The position numbers and the translations under genes were made by a program. 64,000 bases of DNA from CAG-791 sp000431495. Its GTDB lineage: Bacteria > Bacillota > Clostridia > Lachnospirales > Lachnospiraceae. A model generated the notes under the pieces. That model was not told the origin of the DNA, ran no database searches, and saw nothing but the letters and a program-made list of their open reading frames with translations. Where the stretch lies: NCBI GenBank assembly GCA_052117605.1, contig JBQKIT010000001.1, one strand, 5' to 3'. The first letter of the stretch is position 1, and each line of letters starts with the position of its first letter. Below are positions 33,113 through 41,600 of this stretch, one piece after another.

Positions 33113-35225
33113 ACGAAGCGCAGGACAGTCCGCTATTGCTTCTGCCGCTTATCGAGCCGGAGAGCGTTTGTATAGCGAGTATTATGGCGAGTACAGCGAC
33201 TACACCCGTAAGGGCGGCGTGATCTGTTCCGACATTCTCCTGCCGTCCCATGCACCGCCCAAATACGCAGACCGTCAGACGCTATGGAACGCCGTGGAAA
33301 AAGCCGAGCGTGGAAAGAACGCCCAGCTTGCATACAGCTTTGACATTGCCTTGCAGAATGAGTTCTCCCTTGAGGAAAACATCGCTCTTGCAAGGCAATT
33401 TTTATTGGAGCAGTTTGTGAGCCGGGGCATGGTGGTTGACTTCGCCGTACACCAACCGGACAAAGAGGACGGCGGGATTCTCAACCCACATTTTCATGTG
33501 CTTTGCCCTATCCGTCCCATTGAGCAGAACGGCAAATGGGGGCTAAAGCAACACCGAGTGTACGAGCTGGACGAGGACGGCAACCGTATCCGAGACCAGA
33601 ACGGCGAGTATGTTTTCAGTGCCGTTTCCACTACCGACTGGGGCAGTCCCGAAACGCTGGAACATTGGCGTCAGACATGGGCTGAACTATGCAACGCCAA
33701 GTTTGCGGAGAAAGGACTTGATGTTCGTATCGACCACCGAAGCTATGAGCGTCAGGGCGTGGATTTGCTTCCCACCGTCCATGAGGGCGCAACCGTCCGG
33801 GCAATGGAGAAGAAAGGCATACGCACCGAAAAGGGCGAGTTCAACCGTTGGATAAAAGCCACTAATGCTGTTATCCGGGATATCAAGAAGAAAATCTCTC
33901 TCCTGTTCGATTGGATTGCCGAAGCAAAAGCGGAACTTGCGACGTACCCGAGAACAGACAGCCGGTATCTCACGAACGAAATGGAGGACACCACAAACCG
34001 CCTCGCCTGTCTCATGAAGGAGAAATGGGGTTACACAAAACTCGTCCCGCTGAATACGAAAAGCGTCTTGAACAGCAGCAAGGTCAGTGATCATCACGCT
34101 ATCCTCCCGACGGAGAATGTCTTCGATGCGGTTTTCGGCGATCTCCCCACAGGAGAACAGAAGATTCTCACCCTTCTCGCGGCAAGACTGCTTTCTGCTC
34201 TTGGAAATCCTAGCCGCTTTACAGAGTATCATCTGGAACTTACTGCCGCAGGACAGACTTTTAAGGCGTCGGCGAAGAGGGTCACCGATCCCGGCTGGAA
34301 AGAAGTGGAGAGCTGGATTTTGGGAAAGAGAGCGGAGGAGAGCATGGAATCGTCGGAGGAAGAGGGAAAACAGGCAAAGGATCCGGACGAAGATCCAGAG
34401 GCATCGGGAAATGAAGGCAGCAAAATTCTGGCAGCGCTGTCTGCGGATCCGGATTATTTTGCTGAAGGGAAATCCATGAAGATCATGGACGCGCAGCTTC
34501 GCGAGGGTACGACAAAGCCGAAACCGCGGTTCACGGAGAGTTCACTCCTCTCTGCGATGGAGCGTGCAGGTGCCAGTGAAACCCCGGATGAAGCAGAGCG
34601 GAAAGGTCTCGGGACGCCGGCGACGAGGGCAGGCATCATTGAAAAGCTGGTCCGGATCGGTTTTGTCGAGCGGAAGGGTGAGCGGAAGACAAAGTATCTT
34701 ATTCCGACGCATAAGGGGATATCTTTGGTGACGGTCATGCCGGAAGAGATCCGATCTCCGCTTCTTACGGCGGACTGGGAGCAGAAACTCCTGAAAGTGG
34801 AAAAGCAGGAACTTGCGCCGGAAGACTTTATGAAGGAAATCGGGGCAATGATTTCAACTCTTGTTAGCACCTATGAGGCTGTGCAGGATGCGGAAGTGAT
34901 GAAACGCGAGCCTGCTTTGAGGATCGGGACTTGCCCTGCCTGCGGAAGCGACATCGTGGAGCGGCAGAAAGGGTACTTCTGCAGCAACAGGGACTGCCAC
35001 TTCGTACTCTGGAAGGAGAACCGGTATTTTGACGCGATTGGAAAGAAACTGACAAAGGAAATCGTAAAGAGCCTGCTCGAAAGCGGCAGGGCGAATCTTA
35101 CGAAGTGCTGCTCCAGAAAATCCGGAAGAACCTATGATGCGTCGATATGCATGACAACGGGAACAGACGGAAAGCCGGCATTCCGGATGGAGTTCCCGGA
35201 CAGGAAAGGAGCAAAAAGAAAATGA
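33078..35225 (+). CDS. Chimera: MobQ relaxase N-terminus fused to topoisomerase III C-terminus
   Basis: A single 715-codon frame. Residues 1 to about 286 are a MobA/MobL (MobQ) relaxase: MSVTQTKRSAGQSAIASAAY with the catalytic-Tyr region, and the HUH-type metal site near 137 (PHFHVLCPIRP). From about 287 topoisomerase IA sequence begins at ATYPRTDSRYL, with the catalytic Tyr at 290, and continues through GLGTPATRAGIIEKL to a zinc-binding end (CPACGSDIVERQKGYFC). The Toprim domain of topoisomerase III is missing, as is the C-terminus of the relaxase. The join lies in 33933-33941. Each half is expected in its own context, so the fusion arose by the event that brought in the nested block. The relaxase domain could be active; the topoisomerase part alone should not relax DNA. 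Confidence 0.88.
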   Translation: MALFHMSVTQTKRSAGQSAIASAAYRAGERLYSEYYGEYSDYTRKGGVICSDILLPSHAPPKYADRQTLWNAVEKAERGKNAQLAYSFDIALQNEFSLEENIALARQFLLEQFVSRGMVVDFAVHQPDKEDGGILNPHFHVLCPIRPIEQNGKWGLKQHRVYELDEDGNRIRDQNGEYVFSAVSTTDWGSPETLEHWRQTWAELCNAKFAEKGLDVRIDHRSYERQGVDLLPTVHEGATVRAMEKKGIRTEKGEFNRWIKATNAVIRDIKKKISLLFDWIAEAKAELATYPRTDSRYLTNEMEDTTNRLACLMKEKWGYTKLVPLNTKSVLNSSKVSDHHAILPTENVFDAVFGDLPTGEQKILTLLAARLLSALGNPSRFTEYHLELTAAGQTFKASAKRVTDPGWKEVESWILGKRAEESMESSEEEGKQAKDPDEDPEASGNEGSKILAALSADPDYFAEGKSMKIMDAQLREGTTKPKPRFTESSLLSAMERAGASETPDEAERKGLGTPATRAGIIEKLVRIGFVERKGERKTKYLIPTHKGISLVTVMPEEIRSPLLTADWEQKLLKVEKQELAPEDFMKEIGAMISTLVSTYEAVQDAEVMKREPALRIGTCPACGSDIVERQKGYFCSNRDCHFVLWKENRYFDAIGKKLTKEIVKSLLESGRANLTKCCSRKSGRTYDASICMTTGTDGKPAFRMEFPDRKGAKRK

Positions 35226-35608
35226 TGAAAGCGCAGGGAGAGAAAATACGAAGCTGGGATGAAGTGAACGGGCAGGATGAGAAAACAGCTCCGCTGGATC
35301 AGTCGCCGCCGGAGGCGATGGAGGGCCCGATGCGGGCGTACGTGCAGGAAAATTACCTGAAAGTCGCCGAGGAGCAGATGGAGGATGACTACAATTCCAT
35401 AGATGGCATTTTAAATAACGGAGACAGGAGGGAAACGGATCCTTCCAGGGAAGACACAAGAGCGAAACCAGAAGATCAGAAAGCTGAAGCAGAGAGAGAA
35501 TCCGTCATGGAAAAAATCCGGGAACATGAGGAACGCATTCGAAGCAGCGCGCCTGATCAGGTCCGCTTCCGGAAAGATGCGCTCTGTTCGGATCGGGAGC
35601 TCTGCTGA
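35222..35608 (+). CDS. DUF4316-like protein
   Basis: 128-aa, acidic, mostly helical. It starts ATGATG at 35222, overlapping the topoisomerase stop. YLKVAEEQMEDDYNSIDGIL followed by NNG matches the DUF4316 signature found directly after topB in ICEs. The rest is Glu/Lys-rich. Function unknown. The gene order topB-DUF4316-mobC-relaxase shows that the resident ICE resumes here. Confidence 0.65.
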   Translation: MMKAQGEKIRSWDEVNGQDEKTAPLDQSPPEAMEGPMRAYVQENYLKVAEEQMEDDYNSIDGILNNGDRRETDPSREDTRAKPEDQKAEAERESVMEKIREHEERIRSSAPDQVRFRKDALCSDRELC

Positions 35609-35609
35609 T

Positions 35610-35954
35610 ATGGCAGATGAGAAGAACCGCCAGATGATTCAGTACCATTTCTTTGCAACAAAGGAACAGGCAGAACAGATCGAAAAGCGGATGCACGAGA
35701 TCGGCGTGCGCAATAAATGCGCGTATTTCCGGAAGATGGCAATCGACGGATATTACATCTGCGTGGATCTTGCCGATGTGAAAGAAATGGTCCGGCTTCT
35801 CCGCATTTACGGCAACAATCTGAACCAGCTTGCCAGGCGGGCAAATGAAGGCGGAAGCATTTATCGAAATGACGTGGAGGACCTGCAGCACGAAATGCAT
35901 GAGTTATGGAAAATGATGCGGCAGATTCTGGAGAGACTCTCGCATCTTAATTGA
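35610..35954 (+). CDS. mobC: MobC relaxosome accessory protein
   Basis: 114-aa protein with ribbon-helix-helix start (QYHFFATKEQAEQIEKRMHE) and the typical MobC C-terminus VRLLRIYGNNLNQLARRANE. MobC binds oriT and helps the relaxase open the strand. ATG 35610 lies 1 bp after the previous stop. It is followed 23 bp later by the relaxase. Confidence 0.85.
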   Translation: MADEKNRQMIQYHFFATKEQAEQIEKRMHEIGVRNKCAYFRKMAIDGYYICVDLADVKEMVRLLRIYGNNLNQLARRANEGGSIYRNDVEDLQHEMHELWKMMRQILERLSHLN

Positions 35955-35977
35955 TGCCGGAGAGGAGGCGATAACAG

Positions 35978-37516
35978 ATGGCGGCGACACGGCTGATTGC
36001 GATGCATGTGAATAAGGGCAAATCTATCGGGCAGTGTCTGAAGGATCGGACCGACTATGCAAAGAATGGGGAGAAAACCCAGAATGGTCAGTATGTCTCC
36101 GCCTACGCCTGCGATCCGGAAACTGTCGATCAGGAATTTCTGCTCTCGAAGAAAGAGTATCTCCGCATTACCGGGCGGCAGATTCCGGGAGATATTATCG
36201 CGTACCAGATCCGACAGTCCTTCAAGCCCGGCGAGGTTTCTGCGGAAGAGGCGAACAGGATCGGATACGAAACGGCGATGCGCTTCACACACGGGGAGCA
36301 CGCGTTCATCGTCGCAACCCATACGGACCGCGCGCACATCCACAATCACATCATCTTTAATTCCACCAATCTCTCCTGCGACCGGAAATTTAAGGACAGC
36401 TGGTTCATCGCCCTTGCGCTGCAGAAACTGAGCGATCAGATCTGTCTGGAGCATTGCCTGTCTGTCATCAAGCCGCGAAAGCCAGGGGAGAGGGATAACA
36501 TATCGCCCTATCACCGCGTCTCCTTCCGGCACATGCTGAAAGAAAACATCGATGCGATCCTCGTTTCAAAGCCGGAGAGCTTTGACACATTTCTCGAAGT
36601 ACTCAGAGACAAGGGCTATGAAATCAAGAGCGGGAAGAATCTGGCGGTCAGAGGAAATGGACAGAACCGCTTCATCCGGTTTCGCTCCCTTGGCAGGGGT
36701 TATACGGAGGAGGATATCCGGAAACGGATTACCGGCGAACTGGAATTTGATCCGGAAGAAGAGAGGCGCGCCTGGCGAAAGAGCAGGAGATCACGTGGCA
36801 AGGATTCTGATGCAGATCTATTCGCGAAACGCGCTGGTGACGCATCCGACAGAATCGGTGATGCAGCTGCAGATGCCGCCGGAGAAAACAAAAGTCATGG
36901 CGCTGAGCGATATGGACATTATGGGGCGGACGGGAAGGACTTTGACCTTCTGATTGATATCAACCGGAAGATGCAGGAAGGAAAGGGCAGGGGTTACGAA
37001 CGCTGGGCGAAGATCTTCAATGTAAAACAGATGTCCAAGGTGCTGCTCTATATGCAGGAGCATGACATCCGCGACTACGAGAAATTGCAGGAAAAGGCAA
37101 AATCGAGTGCCGCCAAGTTTCATGTCCTGTCCGATGCCATCAAGGAAAAGGAGGCAAGACTCAAAGACATCGCCGATCTCAAAATGCAGATCATCAACTA
37201 TGCGAAGACAAGAGATGTCTATGCTGAATACCGGAAGACCGGATACAGCAAGAGATTCCTGGAAAGTCATCGGGATGAGATCCTTTTGCATCAAGCGGCG
37301 AAGAAAGCATTTGACAAGCGGGGCCTTAAGAAACTCCCACGTGTAAAGGATCTGTCATCCGAGTATGGAAGCATCCTTGCGGATAAGAGAAAACTCTATG
37401 AGGAGTACCGCGCTGCGAAGAAAGAAATGATGAACTATCAGATCGCAAAACAGGACATCGACCGGTTCCTGAAGATCGATGAGGAGCAGGGACGAGAACA
37501 GGAGAAAACAAGATAA
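35978..37516 (+). CDS. mobA: MobP-type relaxase
   Basis: 512-aa conjugative relaxase of the MobP/VirD2-like class. Motif I includes LKDRTDYAKN with probable catalytic Tyr27; motif III is THTDRAHIHNHIIFN near 111-125, the metal-binding His cluster. A relaxase domain to about 270 is followed by a charged linker and a coiled-coil C-terminus (residues about 330-510) that usually contacts the coupling protein. It nicks its cognate oriT and leads the strand to the recipient. The frame is intact, so mobilization in trans is conceivable. A strong terminator follows. Confidence 0.88.
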   Translation: MAATRLIAMHVNKGKSIGQCLKDRTDYAKNGEKTQNGQYVSAYACDPETVDQEFLLSKKEYLRITGRQIPGDIIAYQIRQSFKPGEVSAEEANRIGYETAMRFTHGEHAFIVATHTDRAHIHNHIIFNSTNLSCDRKFKDSWFIALALQKLSDQICLEHCLSVIKPRKPGERDNISPYHRVSFRHMLKENIDAILVSKPESFDTFLEVLRDKGYEIKSGKNLAVRGNGQNRFIRFRSLGRGYTEEDIRKRITGELEFDPEEERRAWRKSRRSRGKDSDADLFAKRAGDASDRIGDAAADAAGENKSHGAERYGHYGADGKDFDLLIDINRKMQEGKGRGYERWAKIFNVKQMSKVLLYMQEHDIRDYEKLQEKAKSSAAKFHVLSDAIKEKEARLKDIADLKMQIINYAKTRDVYAEYRKTGYSKRFLESHRDEILLHQAAKKAFDKRGLKKLPRVKDLSSEYGSILADKRKLYEEYRAAKKEMMNYQIAKQDIDRFLKIDEEQGREQEKTR

Positions 37517-37535
37517 GGAAACATCGACGATTAAT

Positions 37536-37577
37536 GGGCAGGTGGCAGTCATGAGGCTGCTGTCTGCCCTCTTTTTT
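37536..37577 (+). terminator. Terminator after MobP relaxase
   Basis: GGGCAG (37536-37541) pairs with CTGCCC (37564-37569), with further inner pairing, then TCTTTTTTATT. Confidence 0.85.
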
Positions 37578-37597
37578 ATTTGCCGTAAAACGACGGT

Positions 37598-37711
37598 CAT
37601 AGAAAGTGCCAGACTCTCTGGCGCGCAGCCTGTCCGCAGGACAGTTCTCAGGGGATTGGGGGATGCCCACCAACAAGCGGAGTCCTTTTTGTACAAAAGG
37701 ACACTGCTTGC
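37598..37711. other. Candidate oriT of the resident ICE
   Basis: Directly after the MobP relaxase lie stacked dyads: GCCAGACTCTCTGGC, CTGTCCGCAGGACAG, a GGGGGATGCCC stretch, and a long imperfect inverted repeat with arms CAAGCGGAGTCCTTTT and AAAAGGACACTGCTTG around TGTAC (about 37673-37711). Multiple nested repeats next to relaxase genes are typical of transfer origins. No nic consensus was recognised, so this is tentative. Confidence 0.4.
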
Positions 37712-37728
37712 CAGTACTGAAAATTATT

Positions 37729-37775
37729 TGTATTTACATTTACATTTAAGTTTGCAATGGATGTTTGTAAATACA
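37729..37775. promoter_or_regulatory. Inverted repeat upstream of BREX operon
   Basis: TGTATTTACA (37729-37738) and TGTAAATACA (37766-37775) are perfect 10-bp reverse complements, 27 bp apart. They lie about 40-90 bp before the promoter and may be operator half-sites for the small HTH protein encoded downstream. Confidence 0.5.
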
Positions 37776-37815
37776 GAGTTCATTTGAAATTATCTTGCAA
37801 ACACTAGATTTAATC

Positions 37816-37843
37816 TTGATTTTGCATTCCAGAGATGTATAAT
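37816..37843 (+). promoter_or_regulatory. Probable promoter of BREX operon
   Basis: TTGATT (37816-37821), 16-bp spacer, TATAAT (37838-37843), 105 bp before the HTH gene. Confidence 0.6.
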
Positions 37844-37947
37844 GAAATTACATACATTGGAATTACAAGTTTATTAACAAGTTCGATTTTTTAGGTTTGA
37901 TTTCTGCTTTGATTTCTGCTTTATTTCGACTAAAAACGAGGTGTGTC

Positions 37948-38160
37948 ATGGCCATTAGCTATAAGAAATTGTGGAAACTACTGATAGATCGCGATATGAA
38001 AAAGAAGGATTTACAGAAGGCTGCCGGTATCAGTTCGGCGTCGATAACCAAACTTGGAAAAAATGAAAATGTGAATACAGAGATCATAGAAAAGATATGT
38101 ATTGCCTTGGATTGTGATGTCAGCGACATAATGGAAATGACGAGCGAAGAGGCAAAATGA
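37948..38160 (+). CDS. Small HTH regulator, Cro/CI type
   Basis: 70-aa protein starting MAISYKKLWKLLIDRDMKKK, an XRE-type helix-turn-helix of the compact YozG-like kind (DLQKAAGISSASITKLGKNE, VNTEIIEKICIALDCDVSDI). ATG 37948 is chosen because the fold starts there. It is 15 bp before brxF in the same direction and so is the first gene of the BREX operon, probably an autoregulator. This protein type is also frequent near restriction systems. Confidence 0.78.
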   Translation: MAISYKKLWKLLIDRDMKKKDLQKAAGISSASITKLGKNENVNTEIIEKICIALDCDVSDIMEMTSEEAK

Positions 38161-38175
38161 GAAAGGCAGATTGAA

Positions 38176-38595
38176 ATGGGAGAGATCATTGAATACGAAA
38201 ATCTCCAAAGGCAAAAGGATACTATTTCCCGATTGCTTGTTTACTGGGCACGAATGAGAGAGCTTTCTTCACAGCCGGTTTCAGTCAGCAAGACTCTCTC
38301 AGAAAAACTGCAGGACGTATCGCCGCGGAGCCGGACGATGAGGCTTGCATCTTGTTTTCAAAGCGTGCTCGCACAGTATCCGGACAACGTGGTCATCAAG
38401 GATATCGACGTGATGTTCAACCCGGCCTATCAGGTCGACGTTTTGAAAATACTGACCGAGGCACGTAAGAGCAAACCGTACAGCGTAATCTGGCCGGGAC
38501 GATATGAAAATGGAACGCTTTATTACAGCGAACAAGGGTATCTGGACTATAAAGCATATGAAGTAAAAAACTATGACATCACCTGTGTCATTTAA
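38176..38595 (+). CDS. brxF: BrxF-like BREX type 3 protein
   Basis: 139-aa protein. The C-terminal half resembles BrxF of type 3 BREX: NVVIKDIDVMFNPAYQVDVL followed by SKPYSVIWPGRYENGTLYYSEQGYLDYKAYEV. The first part (VSVSKTLSEKLQDVSP) aligns with the region after the P-loop, but the Walker A motif (GxxxxGKT) that gives BrxF its P-loop name is not visible. Either this lineage lost it or the family assignment is only to a BrxF-like branch. Position before brxC supports the call. Role in BREX is unknown. Confidence 0.65.
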   Translation: MGEIIEYENLQRQKDTISRLLVYWARMRELSSQPVSVSKTLSEKLQDVSPRSRTMRLASCFQSVLAQYPDNVVIKDIDVMFNPAYQVDVLKILTEARKSKPYSVIWPGRYENGTLYYSEQGYLDYKAYEVKNYDITCVI

Positions 38596-38610
38596 GGAGG
38601 AAACGCCAAT

Positions 38611-41600
38611 ATGAAGTATTCAGAGCTAATCAGCTTCAAGCCAATCGAATCGACGATACAGCTTGTTGAGGGCACAAAAACACAAAGCGGAGTCAAGGAA
38701 CTCGTGCAGACCTATGTCATGTCGGACAGCATGGCGGAAAGTCTGCAGGCTCCGGTGATCGACCAGCTCCAGATGGATGAGGTGGTCGACAACAAAGGCG
38801 TTTTCATCGTAGGTAACTATGGTACAGGTAAATCTCATCTGATGAGTGTGATTTCTGCTGTGGCCAATGACGCAGGCAATCTTCAATATCTACAGAACCA
38901 GAATTTTGCTAAACGCATGGAGCCGGTCGCGGGTAAGTTTGAGATCCTCCGTTTGGAAATCGGTGGCGTTACCATGACGCTCTACGATATTCTCTTTGAC
39001 TACATTGAAGAGGATTTCCAGCGTCGTGGCATTGACTTCAAGAAACCAGACTATTCGACGGTCCGCGACAACAAGAAGGTCATTCGGCAGATGATGGAAG
39101 CCTTCAATGCAAAGTATCCGGACAAGGGGTATTTGATTGTTGTCGATGAGTTCCTTGCCTACCTGACATCCAGAGACGAGCGCCAGCTGGTTCTCGACCT
39201 GGAAGTGCTGCGTGCGTTCGGAGAGATGTGCTCCAAGAGCAATCTCCGTATCATTCTTGGCATTCAGGAGAAAATCTTCGATAATCCAAAATTCAGCTTC
39301 GTCTCCGAAACGCTGAAACACGTCAGCGATCGTTTTACACAGATGGAGATTACAAAGGAAGATACGGAGTATGTTGTTTCAGAAAGAATCCTGAAGAAGA
39401 ATCCGGAACAGAAGGCTCTGATTCGGAATCATCTCGAGAAGTTTTCCAGCCTTTACAGCGGCATGTCTACTCGCATGGATGAGTTTGTGGATCTGTTCCC
39501 CATTCACCCGGCCTATATAGATGTGTTCAATAAGGTTTATCTTGTGGAGAACCGCCATATCCTGAAAAACATCTCCAGGGTCATCCGCGACATCTTTGAT
39601 AAAGACGTACCGGAAGATGCACCGGGAATCTATTCCTTCGACACCTATTGGCCTGCGATCAAGGGAAATGGGCTTCTGAAAAGTGACGTCACAATCAGCA
39701 AAGTCGTGAATGCCAGCACACAGCTGGAGGAGATTATCAACCGGTCATTCCCACACAAGGTCTATAAACCATTAGCGATTCAGATCATCTACGCACTTAG
39801 CGTGCACAGGCTAACGACAAACGGCCTCGATGTGCAGTTCGGACTGACGGCAGAAAACTTGAAAGATGACCTCTGCCTCTATCTGGATTCCATGCCGGAA
39901 AACGATGCAGACTTTCTTCTTGGCGTTGTCAATACAACACTCAAGGATATCATGACGACTGTCTCTGGACAGTTCATCATTCATAACGATGCCAATAATC
40001 AGTACTATATCGATGTCGACAAAATCGTTGACTACGATGAAAAGATCAACCAGAAGGCATCGTTGCTGGCTCCAGCAGAACTGAACCGATACTTCTACAC
40101 GGTTGTCTATAACTGCCTTGAATGGGACGCGAAGGAATACGTCACGAATTTTAAGATTTACGAATACGACTTGAACTGGAACAGCCACAATATCTTCCGG
40201 GAAGGCTATCTCTTTATGGGACTTCCGGGAGAGCGCAGCACTGCCCAGCCGGAGCGCGATTTTTATATTCACATCATGCCGCCTTATGACAACGATAATG
40301 TGGATATTGCTAATCTCCCGGACGAGGTATACTTCTTCTTCCGCTCTGCGGATGAGTTCAAGAAGAATCTTGAACTTTATGCTGCTGCAAATCAGCTGGC
40401 TGAAATCAGCGAAGGAAAAGATAAGGAAGCATATTTGAACAAGGCGAAGATGTTCAACCGCCAGCTCGTAAAATATCTGAGCGACAACAAGAACACCTGC
40501 TTCAACGAGACCTACAAGGCTCAGATGCGGCAGCTGATCGAAGTCCTCAAGGGTAAGTACAGACCAGATCTGACATTCAAGGACACGATCGACCTTGCGG
40601 CTTCGATCTGCCTTGACGAGTACTTCAATAATAAATATAAGGATTTTCCGGTCATGAAGACCAGAGTCACCCGCAAGAACATGTCGGGACTGGCACGGGA
40701 TTCCTTTGACTATTTTGCAGGCCGGAAGACGCAGCAGGCGCGGATGATGCTTGAGAGTTTTGGTGTACTCGAGGATGACAAGATAAAACCGGAAAACTCA
40801 AAGTACGCTAGATATTATATCGATCGCCTGCAGGAGCTGCCACCGCAGGGCGTGCTGAACTATACAGACCTGTTTGAAGAACAATTCATGGGTGTGTATA
40901 TCGACAAGCAATTTAAGATCAGCTTCTTGTTTACGCCAATCATCTTCCTGTCGCTTGTCTACGCGGGATACGCAGTCATTACACTGAACAACGGCAAGAT
41001 AATCACGGCATCTAATCTGGACGAGATCCCGAGCACAAATGCGCTTGATCTCTATGAATTTAAGTATATCTCCCGCCCGGCGAAAATGGCTCTTGCTGAG
41101 CTCAAGAAGATGTTCGAGGTGCTTGGCCTCAATCCTGCGCTCCTGGATCTTCCGAAGGACAGAGATAATGGTGTCAAGCAGCTTATTCAGGCAGCACAGA
41201 ATCTCTGCAGTGATGCAGTTCTCGGAACGAGAAAACTTTCTGACGGCTTCGAGCTGTGGGGAGAGCCGCTTGCTGATTCTCAAATGAAGGCGAAGATGCA
41301 GAGCGCTTGCGACAAGGTCAAAGAGGAATTCAGCAACTACTCAGCGAAGTTTAACACATTCGCGAAGCTGAATAATTTCCGCCACACAATGGATGAGATT
41401 CAGGAAATTGAAAAACAGATCTGGACATTGCGTCGTATTCCGGAGTATCTCGATTTCAAGAGCGAATGCGGAGACCTTGTCAGCTATATTTCAAGTGTCC
41501 AGAATTTCGATATTGACGCACTGAAAGTTTCCATCGAGAACGCGCGTGCCGCTTTCCGTACAGCCAGGGACAGCATTGCAGAGGGCGCCAGTGGAACTGA

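Larger units (their letters stand above)
17602..33941. mobile_element. Nested foreign block replacing the ICE pore region
   Basis: Between truncated maff2 and the middle of topB lie genes out of place for the resident ICE: a tet(W)-tet(40) cassette, an inverted fragment of a second ICE, a serine recombinase remnant, a transposase remnant, a Fur/QueD-like pair and a MobQ module. Left limit is the 18-bp repeat; right limit is the relaxase/topoisomerase fusion near 33933-33941. It may be the product of several events rather than one insertion. Confidence 0.65.
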
